37,201 bases of DNA from JAAZNO01 sp012798275 (GTDB lineage Bacteria > Chloroflexota > Anaerolineae > B4-G1 > SLSP01). Position numbers and translations under genes: made by a program. A model generated the notes under the pieces. It worked only from the letters and a program-made list of their open reading frames with translations, was not told the DNA's origin and did no database searches. Location: contig DAOPQD010000025.1 of assembly GCA_035347995.1 (NCBI GenBank), positions 1 through 37,201 on the forward strand, given 5' to 3'. Numbering within the stretch: position 1 is the stretch's first letter; each line of letters opens with the position of its first letter. This document shows, in pieces, positions 1-7,970 of the stretch.

Positions 1-225
1 TTTTTTTGTGGGGTTTTGCAGGCGGGCGTAGCCCGCCTGCAAAACCCCCTTATTTTTTTCCCCCTCCCCGACGGCGTATGCGCCGTCGGGGAGGGGGCAG
101 GGGGTGGGGCAAAAGCTACAGCTCACAAAGGTTCATCCATCGCAGCTACCTGGCGCCAGGCTGAACAGTCACCACACATTTTCATTTTTGGATAGTGTGC
201 GCCAGCACATGGCATCTCCTTCGGA
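1..225 (-). repeat. Type I composite intergenic repeat, copy A (cut by window edge)
   Basis: Read on the minus strand, this copy runs from a Shine-Dalgarno (AAGGAG, 216-221) and micro-ORF (169-210) through a pyrimidine-rich segment to two perfect hairpins. H1 has a 17-bp stem (60-76 with 81-97) and H2 an 18-bp stem (10-27 with 31-48). The third hairpin seen in the other copies would lie beyond base 1. The same order of parts recurs at 3014-3450 (minus) and 17350-17784 (plus). The stretch holds no conventional gene. Similarity was judged by eye, but the shared blocks are long. Confidence 0.8.
169..210 (-). other. Micro-ORF in repeat (MCWR...ENV family, copy A)
   Basis: ATG at 210-208 and TGA at 171-169 encode 13 residues, MCWRTLSKNENVW. 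AAGGAG lies five bases upstream of the ATG. Related micro-ORFs start at 3439 (minus), 17362 (plus), 17785 (plus) and 24192 (minus). Whether it is translated is unknown; the recurrence could reflect nucleotide-level repetition only. Confidence 0.35.
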
Positions 226-278
226 AATAGAGAGCAGCAAGCCGTGAAAAGAGAATCGTCGCAGCCTTCGATCACGAC

Positions 279-329
279 TCACAGCTCACAACTCACGTTT
301 TCGTCCCCGGTGGTGTGCCGCAGGAACAT
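279..329 (-). other. Micro-ORF (MF.RHTT...ENV family, copy 1)
   Basis: ATG at 329-327 and TGA at 281-279 give 16 residues, MFLRHTTGDENVSCEL. The leader reads ATTTTCAGAGAAGTTGAC before the ATG. Related copies lie at 27052 and 36636 on the plus strand. It sits just after the terminator hairpin of the histidine kinase operon, whose T-rich tail is the ATTTTC part of this leader. Confidence 0.3.
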
Positions 330-350
330 GTCAACTTCTCTGAAAATAAA

Positions 351-399
351 GAGGCGTGAGTCGAGAGCCGTCGCAGTCACGGCTCTCAACTCACGCCTC
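351..399 (-). terminator. Rho-independent terminator of the histidine kinase operon
   Basis: An inverted repeat with 20 of 21 stem positions paired (351-371 with 379-399) and a 7-nt loop follows the stop codon at 432 on the minus strand. It is trailed by the T-rich tract TTTATTTTC. Confidence 0.6.
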
Positions 400-431
400 A
401 CGGCTCACACTGGCGTCATCTGGCAGCCCGT

Positions 432-1892
432 TCAGCGCAGCAGCGCGTCGAATTCCTCTGCTGCATCCACCAGGCGACCGGGATGCTCCGTGAGGCTGAA
501 CCAGTACCACTCGTCGGTATGAACATACTCATCCATGAACCAGCACAGCGCGACGACCTGGGGCTCGGCAGCGATGACTTCCGCCGCCGTCGTCAGCCAG
601 CCGCGCGGATAGTTCTGCGCCGGCGGGACCCCCGCCTCACGGTCAAACGTGTTCGTGGAGATGATGTAGACCGGCGCCCCCCGCGTTGTCGGATAAGCAT
701 TGATGAGCGCCAGCCACTCCCGGTAAACGCGGAAGCCCGCCTGCACCCCGCCCCACGCCGCACGCGGCAGATCAGTCCGCGGCTCCTCGGCCCGCGCCAC
801 TCCCGCCATCTCCGGCGCGTCGGGGCGACCCGGCGCCTGCACGTCAAAGCCATCCGGCGCCGCGAGCGGAATTCCCGCCGCCGATTTGGCCTGCGCCGTC
901 TCATCCAAGAGCGCCACCAGCGTGTTCATGTAATTCAGCCAGGGGACGTCCGCTTCAGCACGCTGCGCCCCATCCTGATCGAAAACCCATGGGCGCACCG
1001 GGCCGACGAGCACCCGCAGATGAGGGTTCAGCGCCCGCACGGCCTGCACCACATTGTCGCTGTGCGTCACCGGCTCGCCATACCCGTTGAACAGACGCGC
1101 GTACCATTCCGGCGTCACCGGGCGCCCCGGCGCCCGGGCGTTGGCCTCCGCCGTGTTGTAATCCGCCCCGATGATGAGACCGTAGGCGTCCTGCAAGCGC
1201 GCATCGCGGGCCAGACGGCGCACATATTCGAGGTACTCCGAAAGAGCGATGTAGTCCCCCGCCGGCGGCAGCGCCTGCTGTTGATCGTAGTCCACACGGA
1301 GCAGCACCCGCAGGCCCTGCTCGCGATGCGCCGCCACGCGCGTCGCCAGATCATCCACGCCCCAATACGCCGCTTCCGCCTGATGCGCATAGGTCACTTC
1401 CACCACCCAGCCGGCCCGTCCATGCCAGTCACGGTTCAGGCTGGGGAAAACGACCCCCAGTTTGGTCGGCAATCCGGCGGGCGGAGGCGCGGCGGCCGGC
1501 TCCCCCAACGTGAGCCGACCGCGCTCGACACAGCCCAGATGGCAATCCCGATAAAAAACCAGCGCATACGATTCCGTCTCCGGCGCAGTGAAGGCCCACG
1601 ACCACGTCCACAGACCGCCGGGGCGTTGATCGCCGCCTAGCGCCTCGGCAGGACGGTCTTGTGCGGTGAGCTGCACGAAGGCCCACGGCGCCACATCCGT
1701 CACCGTGACGCGCACCACAGCGCCGGGACGCGGCACAGGCGGATCGAGCGTGAATTGAGGCCAGGGAAGGGCCGTCTCGCGGGGGGCAAACACCACCCAC
1801 CCTTCGATGGGCAACAACCACACCAACGCCAGCACGCCGGCCCCCACCAGCAGCCAGCCATAGCGCCGCAGCAACGCCCGTCCCCGCGGCAT
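432..1892 (-). CDS. Membrane-anchored TIM-barrel-like protein of unknown function
   Basis: The 486-residue product has one N-terminal hydrophobic segment (about residues 12-32), probably a signal anchor. A beta-rich region follows (about 40-130), then a long region with the alternating strand/helix pattern of glycosidase-like TIM barrels (LGVVFPSLNRDW, LRVLLRVDYD, YGLIIGADYN, LRVLVGPVRP, VVALCWFMDE). No catalytic residue can be assigned. The ATG at 1892-1890 overlaps the stop of the upstream histidine kinase (TGATG), so the two are probably translationally coupled. An earlier in-frame start at 1937 lies inside the kinase gene and is less likely. A role in an envelope or polysaccharide response sensed by the kinase is inference; no homologue is recognised with confidence. 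Confidence 0.75.
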   Translation of the reverse strand: MPRGRALLRRYGWLLVGAGVLALVWLLPIEGWVVFAPRETALPWPQFTLDPPVPRPGAVVRVTVTDVAPWAFVQLTAQDRPAEALGGDQRPGGLWTWSWAFTAPETESYALVFYRDCHLGCVERGRLTLGEPAAAPPPAGLPTKLGVVFPSLNRDWHGRAGWVVEVTYAHQAEAAYWGVDDLATRVAAHREQGLRVLLRVDYDQQQALPPAGDYIALSEYLEYVRRLARDARLQDAYGLIIGADYNTAEANARAPGRPVTPEWYARLFNGYGEPVTHSDNVVQAVRALNPHLRVLVGPVRPWVFDQDGAQRAEADVPWLNYMNTLVALLDETAQAKSAAGIPLAAPDGFDVQAPGRPDAPEMAGVARAEEPRTDLPRAAWGGVQAGFRVYREWLALINAYPTTRGAPVYIISTNTFDREAGVPPAQNYPRGWLTTAAEVIAAEPQVVALCWFMDEYVHTDEWYWFSLTEHPGRLVDAAEEFDALLR

Positions 1893-3013
1893 CACCGGAC
1901 CTCCACTTCGGCCAGCGGCAACATAAATCGCGCACACGTCCCCGTTTCGCCGGTGACGCGGCTCTCCAGTTCCAGGGCGGTGTTGTGACGACGTAAGATC
2001 TCCGCCACGAGCGCCAGGCCCAGGCCGCTGCCCGACCCCTGTTGGGGCGCCACGCGATAGAAACGGCGCGTGACGTGAGGCAGATGCTCCGGCGGGATTC
2101 CCGGCCCCGTATCACAGACCGCACAGGCGATGCCGTTCGCGGTCCGCGCCAGCGAAATCACCACCCGGTCGCCCTCGCGCGCATATTTGAAGGCGTTATC
2201 GAGCAAATTGAGGAACACCTGCCGCAAGCGGTCGGCATTTCCCAACACCCACGGCAGCGGCGGCGCAGCTTCGAGCGAGAGCGTCATCCGCTTCGCCGTG
2301 GCCTGTGGCAGCGCCTGGAACACCACCTCTTCGACGAGAGGGAGCAAATCCACGGGGCGCAAGGCGAACTCCGTCGCCGTCTCCAGGCGTCCCAGTTCCA
2401 GCATATCGTTGATGAGGCGCGCCATGCGTTGCGCTTCGTCTTTGGAGAGCGCCAGGGATTGTTGATGCACGTCCTCGCCGAGGTCGGTGAGGCCCAGGAC
2501 TTCAAGGTGGGTCAAAATCGTGGCGATGGGAGTCCGCAGCTCGTGCGCCAGATCGTTGAGGAGCGCCCGCCCCGCCTGCTCGGCCCGCTGCTGCGGGGTG
2601 ACATCGAAGACGAAGACCAGGTCGCGCGCGCCCCAGGGAGCCGTCCACCACCGCGCAGTCTGCCCCGAGGCAAAAGTCACGGTGCGATAACGCCCGCTCG
2701 CGGCGTCAGCCCGCGCGGAAGCGCAATCCTCCAGCAGCAGGGGCAGCCATTCCGCATCAGGAAGCGCGATAGGAGGCGTCGGCAGGCGCAACAAGCGCTG
2801 CGCTTCGGCATTGGCCCGCACGACCTCCGTCCCTTCCAGTACGAGCAGCCCAAACGGCGCCGTCGCGAACGTCTCCGCCGCCGCCTGGCCCTCGCCGCCC
2901 GCTATCGCCGGGCGTGACATTCCCCGCCGCGTCAGCCACATGGCCAGGCCCACCGCCGCCATCACGGCGAGCGTGAGCAAGAGCAGGGCAGTTTTGAGAT
3001 CGAAGACCGCCAT
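1892..3013 (-). CDS. Membrane sensor histidine kinase (PhoR-like)
   Basis: The 373-residue protein has one N-terminal membrane segment (about 8-27), a PAS-like region (about 48-140), a HisKA dimerisation domain with phospho-acceptor His157 in HELRTP, and a HATPase_c domain (N box with Asn273 in LLDNAFKY, G1 box DTGPGIP at 301-307, GLGLALV from about 330). It should autophosphorylate and pass phosphate to a response regulator, but no regulator gene is adjacent. Upstream is the type I repeat; the ATG at 3013 occupies the place where the next repeat unit's micro-ORF ATG would be. Downstream it overlaps the TIM-barrel-like gene. Family assignment is firm; the signal is unknown. Confidence 0.9.
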   Translation of the reverse strand: MAVFDLKTALLLLTLAVMAAVGLAMWLTRRGMSRPAIAGGEGQAAAETFATAPFGLLVLEGTEVVRANAEAQRLLRLPTPPIALPDAEWLPLLLEDCASARADAASGRYRTVTFASGQTARWWTAPWGARDLVFVFDVTPQQRAEQAGRALLNDLAHELRTPIATILTHLEVLGLTDLGEDVHQQSLALSKDEAQRMARLINDMLELGRLETATEFALRPVDLLPLVEEVVFQALPQATAKRMTLSLEAAPPLPWVLGNADRLRQVFLNLLDNAFKYAREGDRVVISLARTANGIACAVCDTGPGIPPEHLPHVTRRFYRVAPQQGSGSGLGLALVAEILRRHNTALELESRVTGETGTCARFMLPLAEVEVR

Positions 3014-3450
3014 GGGGGAACCCGATTCCTTTGAAAATAGAGCGCAGTGAGAAGAGAGTCGTCACAGTTTCTGCCCAGGGGTTGCGGCTCACAACTCACA
3101 GGGCGATTGTTCAGCCATTGACCAAAAAAACCAAGATTTACTGGTGACTGCTGAAGATTGAAAATCAACTTTTGCTCCCTATCCCCTGCCCCTTTCCCCC
3201 GCGCAGCGCGGGGGAAAGGGGCACTTTTTTTGTGGGGTTTTGCAGGCGGGCTACGCCCGCCTGCAAAACCCCCTTATTTTTTCTCCCCCTCCCCAACGGC
3301 GCCTGCACCATTGGGGAGGGGGCAGGGGGAAGGGCAAAAGCTACAGCTTACAAAGGTTCATCCACGCCGTCGAGCTACCTGACGGCAGGCTGAACCATGA
3401 TCGCACATTTTCATTCTTGGATGATGTGCGCCAGCACATGGCGGCTCCTT
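3014..3450 (-). repeat. Type I composite intergenic repeat, copy B, between smc and the histidine kinase
   Basis: On the minus strand the order is: Shine-Dalgarno GAAGGAG, micro-ORF (ATG 3439), hairpin H1 (12-bp stem 3285-3296 with 3311-3322, imperfect interior), H2 (perfect 18-bp stem 3234-3251 with 3255-3272), H3 (perfect 17-bp stem 3188-3204 with 3206-3222), a block containing AACCAAGATTTACTGG on the plus strand, a GTGAG-rich block, and TCTATTTTCAAAGGA ahead of the kinase ATG. The ATG-to-ATG distance from micro-ORF to kinase is 426 bases; the equivalent distance in copy C is 423. No conventional gene lies here. Confidence 0.85.
3341..3439 (-). other. Micro-ORF in repeat (MCWR...ENV family, copy B)
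   Basis: ATG at 3439-3437 begins MCWRTSSKNENV and the frame stays open for 32 codons, ending WMNLCKL before TAG at 3343-3341. The copy at 17362 ends WMDLCNL-TAG, so the end of the frame is also similar. GAAGGAG lies upstream of the ATG. Translation is unproven. Confidence 0.35.
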
Positions 3451-3481
3451 CGAGAGTAAATACGTGCCCACCTTCCCACGC

Positions 3482-6400
3482 TCAAATCTCCTCCGAGGTC
3501 GGCAGGTCTTGCAGGCTGAGCGAGAGCACTTGCGAGACGCCGTCCTCGCCCATGGAGACGCCATAGATGGTATCCGCGACCTCCACCGTGCCACGATTGT
3601 GCGTCACGATGATGAATTGCGTCGAACGCCCCAGCTCGCGCAACATCGCGCGGAAGCGCCCCACGTTCGCCTCATCAAGCATGGCGTCTACCTCATCCAA
3701 AATGCAGAAAGGCGTGGGACTGACATGCATCACGGCAAACAACAGCGCCACCGCCGTGAGCGTGCGCTCGCCGCCGGAGAGCATCCCCAGGCCCGACGTG
3801 CGCTTTCCCGGCGGACGGGCGATGATCTCCACGCCGGGCAGATCGCTCTCAGGGCTGGACTCCAATACCAGCTGCGCCGTGCCACCGTTGAACAACAACG
3901 CAAACACGCGCGAGAACTCCGTCGCAATCGCCTGGAACGTCGTGTCGAAGGCCGTCTGCATCAGCTCATCCAGCTCGGTGATGATCTTGCGCAGATGCGC
4001 CGACGCCGTCTCCAGGTCCGCCGCCTGCTCCCGGAGAAAGCCGTGCCGCTCGGCGACCTCATCGTATTCCGCCTTCGCCGCCGTGTTGATGGGTTCCAGG
4101 CGGTTGATCTGCGTGCGCAGGTCGCGCAGCTGCTGCTCCAGCCCTTCGGGCAATTCGGCGACAGCCGGCAGCGAAGCGGCGATGTCGCCCAACGGCAAGG
4201 GATGCTGTGCAGAGAGATTCTCCGGCAGGTCGGCGACGACGATCTCCAGCGCTTCTTCGATCTCGCGGCGCAACGTCGCCAGCTGATCCTCGCGACGCCG
4301 CGCTTCGATCTCCACCTCGGCGTAACGCTGTTCGGCGTCCCGCAGAGCGCTGCGCAAGCGCCCTTCCTCCTCTTCCAGCTGCTCCTGTTGCTGCTCCAAC
4401 CCGGCGAGCGTCTGTTCGAGCGCCGGAATCTGCCCGGCAGTGCCCTCCGCCGCCACACGCGCGGTCTCGTAGCCGGCGCGCAATGTCTCCACCCGCTGCG
4501 AGAGAGTCTCCAGCTCCGCGTTCAGCGCGACGACCCGCTGCTCCTGCGCCCCGATCTGCCCGCACAACCGCTCCCATTCGCGCTGACGGGTCGCCAGCAA
4601 CACCCGCTGATTCTCGTATCGCTGCTGGACCAACGCCGTCTGCGTGCGCTGCTCCACCACGGCGCGGCTCGCTTCCTCGTCGGACACTGCCTCCAGCTCC
4701 GCCGTCGCCTGCGCGGCGACCGCTTCGGCTTCTGCCAGCTGCGCCGCGATCTGTTGATGCTCCTGCTCCAGCCGCAGCCGGGTCGCCTCGAGGCGCTCGC
4801 GCTCCTCGCCCGCCTCGCCCAGCAAGCGACGCTGCCAATCGGTCTCCTGGATCACCTGTTCGAGCTCACGGACGGCACGTTCGAGGATGCGATTGGCGTT
4901 CTGCCGCTGACGTTCCGCCTCACGCTGCCGCTCGGAAAGCGCGCGCAAATCCTGGGACAACGCCCGCCCTTGCTCCTCACTGCGCGTCAGCGCTGCCGTC
5001 AAGACCTTGATCTCGGCTTCGAGGCTCTCGACGTGCTCCGGCAGCTCCCGCCGTTCACGCTCGCGGGCCAACAGGCTGTCCCCTTCGCGCTCGCGGCGCT
5101 CCTGTCCGCCGGTGAGCGAACCGCCAGAGCGCAAAATCTCGCCCTGCAGCGTGACGATTTGATAGCTGCCCCGCAAGCGCTGATACAAGGCCCGCGCCGC
5201 GTCGAGGTCTGCGACCACGGCGACCCGACCCAAAAGCAAGCGCACCGCCGGTTCCAGCGCGCGATCCTCGTAGCTGACCAGCGCCGACGCCACCCCAATC
5301 ACGCCCTGGAGCGCCGGCAGTTCCAGCGGCGCGGCGGGACGGAGGTTATCCAGCGGCAGGAAGGTGGCCCTGCCGGCGCGCTGCTGCTTGAGCCATTCGA
5401 TAGCGGCGCGCGCATCTTCCCAGCGCGCGGCGATCACATCCTGGAGTTGTCCCCCCAACGCCGTCTCGATGGCCTTATCCAGTTCCGACGGGACGCGCAC
5501 GAGCGCGGCAAACGTCCCGGGCAACCCGCGAAGCTGCCCCCGCTCCACCGCCTGGAGCACCGCACGCACCCCGGCGTAGAGTCCGGCGCCTTCGGCGTGA
5601 AGCCGCTCCAGGGCCTCCAGCCGGGCGGTGAGCTGCTGATAGGGGAGCTGCTTCTGCGCCAGTTCCCGTCGCAGGCGTTCCGCCTCGGCGCGAGCCGCAT
5701 CGAGCGCCGCCTGCAAGCGCTCCTCCTCGGCCTGCACGTCCGCCGCGACGCTCTCGAGCTGTTCCAACGCCCGACGCGCTTCCTCGACCTGCGCCTGCTG
5801 GTTGCGGCGACGTTCCTGCGCCGCGTTCAGCGTCCCCTCGAGCTGTTCCACGCGCGCGCGCAGCTGCTCCGCCCGTTCGGCCAGCTGTTCGAGGCGACTC
5901 TGCCGGTCGGTGAGGCGATGGCGATGTTCAAGCGCCTGCGCCTGCGCCGCGCTCTGCCGGCTCAACAACGTGTGACGCTGTGCTTCGACCTGGCGATACT
6001 CCACCTCGACGGCGCGCAAGGTCGCCTGCGCCGCCTCGAGCTGCCGGGCAGCTTCCTGTTGCGCCGCCTCCAGTTGTGCGAGCTCTTGCGTCGCGTCCTC
6101 CTGGGCGGCGTAAAGCGGGGCGAGATTGGCCTGCGCTTCGGCGTGCTGTTCCTGCAAAGAGCGCCGCCGCTCCTGAGTCACGGCGAGCTCCCGCTGCAAC
6201 GCCTCCGCCTCAGCGTGACGGGCGCTGTTCTCACGATGCAACTCGGCCAGCTGCGCGCGCAGGCTCGTCATCTGGGCGCGCAGGCCGGCGGCGCGACTCA
6301 GCACGCCCTCCACGGCCTCTTGCTGCCGGGCGACCCGCTCGGCGCGATAGTGCGCCCGCTGCCGGGCGTTTTCCACCCGCTGCAGGGCCTGTCCCCAGCG

Positions 6401-7099
6401 ATAGCCGTACCACACCCGCAGCAACGACTTGAGCTCGGCGGAAAGTTGCGCGTGCTGCTCGACGCGGGCGACCTCGCGTTCCAGACGTCGCAGACGCGGC
6501 TCGATTTCGCCGACGATGTCCCGGACGCGCTCCAGGTTATGTTGAGTGTCCTCCAGCCGTCGCAGCGCCTCCTCGCGGCGCGTGCGGTAGGGAGCAATGC
6601 CCGCGGCCTGCTCGAAAAGCGCCGTGCGTTCTGTGGGACGGAGCGAGAGCACCTGATCCACCAGGCCCTGCCCCACGGTGAGGTAGGCATCACGTCCCAG
6701 GCCGGCGCGGTCGAGCACATCGCGCAGATCCATGAGGCGGACGCGGCTGCCGTTGAGCAGATAATCGGTCTTGCCGTCGCGGTAGGTGCGGCGTTCGATG
6801 ATGACTTCGGCGAAATCCAGGGGCAGCCAGCCATCGCTGTTATCGAACGTGAGCGCGACGCGCGCCATGCCCGCTCGCGCGCGCTTCTTGCTGCCGGCGA
6901 AAATCATGTCCTCGCCGGTTCGGCCGCGCAACGAACGCATCCGCTGCTCGCCCAATACCCAGCGAACGGCGTCCGCGACATTGCTCTTCCCGCTGCCGTT
7001 CGGCCCCACAATCGCCGTGATCCCGGTGGGGAAGGTGAGCGTCAGCGCTTCAGCGAAGGACTTGAAGCCCTGAACGGTAAGTTCCTTGAGTTTCGGCAT
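3482..7099 (-). CDS. smc: Chromosome segregation protein SMC
   Basis: This is the ATPase core of bacterial condensin, which with ScpA/ScpB extrudes DNA loops and individualises chromosomes. The 1205-residue length is typical. The N-terminal head carries Walker A GPNGSGKSN (32-40) followed by ALRWVLGEQ-type sequence. Long Gln/Glu/Arg-rich coiled coils flank a hinge (about 510-650). The C-terminal head carries the signature LSGGER (1107-1112), Walker B ILDEVDAMLDE (from about 1133) and the switch histidine in VTHN (about 1167). The ATG at 7099 has GGGAG six bases upstream. ScpA and ScpB are not in the window. The gene is flanked by a type I repeat downstream and a divergent intergenic region upstream. 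Confidence 0.97.
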   Translation of the reverse strand: MPKLKELTVQGFKSFAEALTLTFPTGITAIVGPNGSGKSNVADAVRWVLGEQRMRSLRGRTGEDMIFAGSKKRARAGMARVALTFDNSDGWLPLDFAEVIIERRTYRDGKTDYLLNGSRVRLMDLRDVLDRAGLGRDAYLTVGQGLVDQVLSLRPTERTALFEQAAGIAPYRTRREEALRRLEDTQHNLERVRDIVGEIEPRLRRLEREVARVEQHAQLSAELKSLLRVWYGYRWGQALQRVENARQRAHYRAERVARQQEAVEGVLSRAAGLRAQMTSLRAQLAELHRENSARHAEAEALQRELAVTQERRRSLQEQHAEAQANLAPLYAAQEDATQELAQLEAAQQEAARQLEAAQATLRAVEVEYRQVEAQRHTLLSRQSAAQAQALEHRHRLTDRQSRLEQLAERAEQLRARVEQLEGTLNAAQERRRNQQAQVEEARRALEQLESVAADVQAEEERLQAALDAARAEAERLRRELAQKQLPYQQLTARLEALERLHAEGAGLYAGVRAVLQAVERGQLRGLPGTFAALVRVPSELDKAIETALGGQLQDVIAARWEDARAAIEWLKQQRAGRATFLPLDNLRPAAPLELPALQGVIGVASALVSYEDRALEPAVRLLLGRVAVVADLDAARALYQRLRGSYQIVTLQGEILRSGGSLTGGQERREREGDSLLARERERRELPEHVESLEAEIKVLTAALTRSEEQGRALSQDLRALSERQREAERQRQNANRILERAVRELEQVIQETDWQRRLLGEAGEERERLEATRLRLEQEHQQIAAQLAEAEAVAAQATAELEAVSDEEASRAVVEQRTQTALVQQRYENQRVLLATRQREWERLCGQIGAQEQRVVALNAELETLSQRVETLRAGYETARVAAEGTAGQIPALEQTLAGLEQQQEQLEEEEGRLRSALRDAEQRYAEVEIEARRREDQLATLRREIEEALEIVVADLPENLSAQHPLPLGDIAASLPAVAELPEGLEQQLRDLRTQINRLEPINTAAKAEYDEVAERHGFLREQAADLETASAHLRKIITELDELMQTAFDTTFQAIATEFSRVFALLFNGGTAQLVLESSPESDLPGVEIIARPPGKRTSGLGMLSGGERTLTAVALLFAVMHVSPTPFCILDEVDAMLDEANVGRFRAMLRELGRSTQFIIVTHNRGTVEVADTIYGVSMGEDGVSQVLSLSLQDLPTSEEI

Positions 7100-7145
7100 G
7101 ACTGCTCCCGACGCCAGAGATCAGAGGAGGTCCCCTGCGCGTTCC

Positions 7146-7151
7146 ATTATA
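7146..7151 (-). promoter_or_regulatory. Putative -10 element for smc
   Basis: TATAAT on the minus strand lies 47 bases upstream of the smc ATG. No good -35 hexamer is visible at the standard distance. Between here and 7345 the divergent intergenic region (7100-7430) holds only an imperfect direct repeat (CCAAATGAGA near 7163 and 7324) and no gene. Confidence 0.4.
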
Positions 7152-7345
7152 ACACGAGCGGCCAAATGAGAGGATGAGGCGCAGGAGCGAAAAAGCCCCG
7201 CCTCGGAATGGATTCCAGGTCTGCCATGCCAGCAGGCCACTCAAACCCCACGCCTCCGCGCGTTTGCTTGGGTCCGGCAGGAGATGAAATTCCCCGCCTC
7301 GCCGGCGAATAAGAGCGCTGCCGCCCAAATGAGAAGAGACGGCGG

Positions 7346-7374
7346 TTGAAGATTTCCCCAAAATACGCTATACT
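7346..7374 (+). promoter_or_regulatory. Promoter of the cupin-flavoprotein operon
   Basis: TTGAAG (7346-7351) and TATACT (7369-7374) are separated by 17 bases and lie 57 bases upstream of the cupin ATG, a good fit to a sigma-70-type promoter. Confidence 0.6.
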
Positions 7375-7430
7375 GCAGCTCAAGACTGACGAGAGCGCAA
7401 AATGTGCGGAGAAAGTGAGGGTGACTCAGT

Positions 7431-7970
7431 ATGACGCATGAAATTCATGAAACACCGTGGGAGCCCCCGCCCCTTCCTGCCGAGGAGTTCCACCGGCGCG
7501 GCGAATCCACGAACATCAATCGCGCCCCTTACGACGTCGTCTCCGGCGTGCTCTTCAAACGCGCGGCCCATATCCAGCGCGTGCGCTACACGCCGGCAGC
7601 CCCCGCCCCGGAGCTGCCGCCTCCCTGGCAAGGACACGGCGAGACGCTCGTGCGCTGGCTCTTCAGCGAGGAAGAGGGCAGCGCTGAAGGGCTGCTGGAA
7701 GGGGCGAGCTTCGTCTTCCTGCACGATACGACGCTGGCGCCGGGCGCCGCGACCGGGATGCAGGCTCACCCGGAGCTCGACGAGATCCTGTATGTGATTG
7801 CCGGCGTCGGCCAGCTGCATCACCGCCCCACAGCGGGGAGCCCCGTCTTCGCGCGCGTGCTCCGCCCCGGCGACGCCGCCCTCATCCGTGCGGGGGAATA
7901 TCACCGCGTGGAGAACACGGCGCCGGAGGCCGAGCTGCGCCTGTTGGTGCTGGGGTTGCGCAGCGCATGA
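7431..7970 (+). CDS. Cupin-domain protein
   Basis: The 179-residue protein has a C-terminal single cupin barrel with a degenerate motif 1 (HPELDEILYVIAGVG, about 119-133) and motif 2 (GDAALIRAGEYHRVEN, about 148-163). These supply His and Glu residues that could bind a metal. The N-terminal half (about 20-75) does not match a family I recognise. GAGGGTGA precedes the ATG, and the stop overlaps the next start (ATGA at 7967-7970), so it is co-translated with the flavoprotein. Substrate unknown; it could be a small-molecule sensor, isomerase or dioxygenase-like protein. Confidence 0.85.
   Translation: MTHEIHETPWEPPPLPAEEFHRRGESTNINRAPYDVVSGVLFKRAAHIQRVRYTPAAPAPELPPPWQGHGETLVRWLFSEEEGSAEGLLEGASFVFLHDTTLAPGAATGMQAHPELDEILYVIAGVGQLHHRPTAGSPVFARVLRPGDAALIRAGEYHRVENTAPEAELRLLVLGLRSA

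Noticed and set aside
1..450. CRISPR-like array
   Set aside because: The repeats are composite, hundreds of bases long and irregularly spaced, with no constant short repeat and unique spacers and no cas genes.
483..1640. Long plus-strand frame opposite the TIM-barrel-like gene
   Set aside because: Arginine-rich composition and lack of a ribosome-binding site or motif mark it as an antisense shadow.
3464..7177. Open frame of about 1237 codons on the plus strand
   Set aside because: It is the antisense shadow of smc in GC-rich DNA, rich in Arg, Gln and Leu with no domain, while smc shows every family motif.
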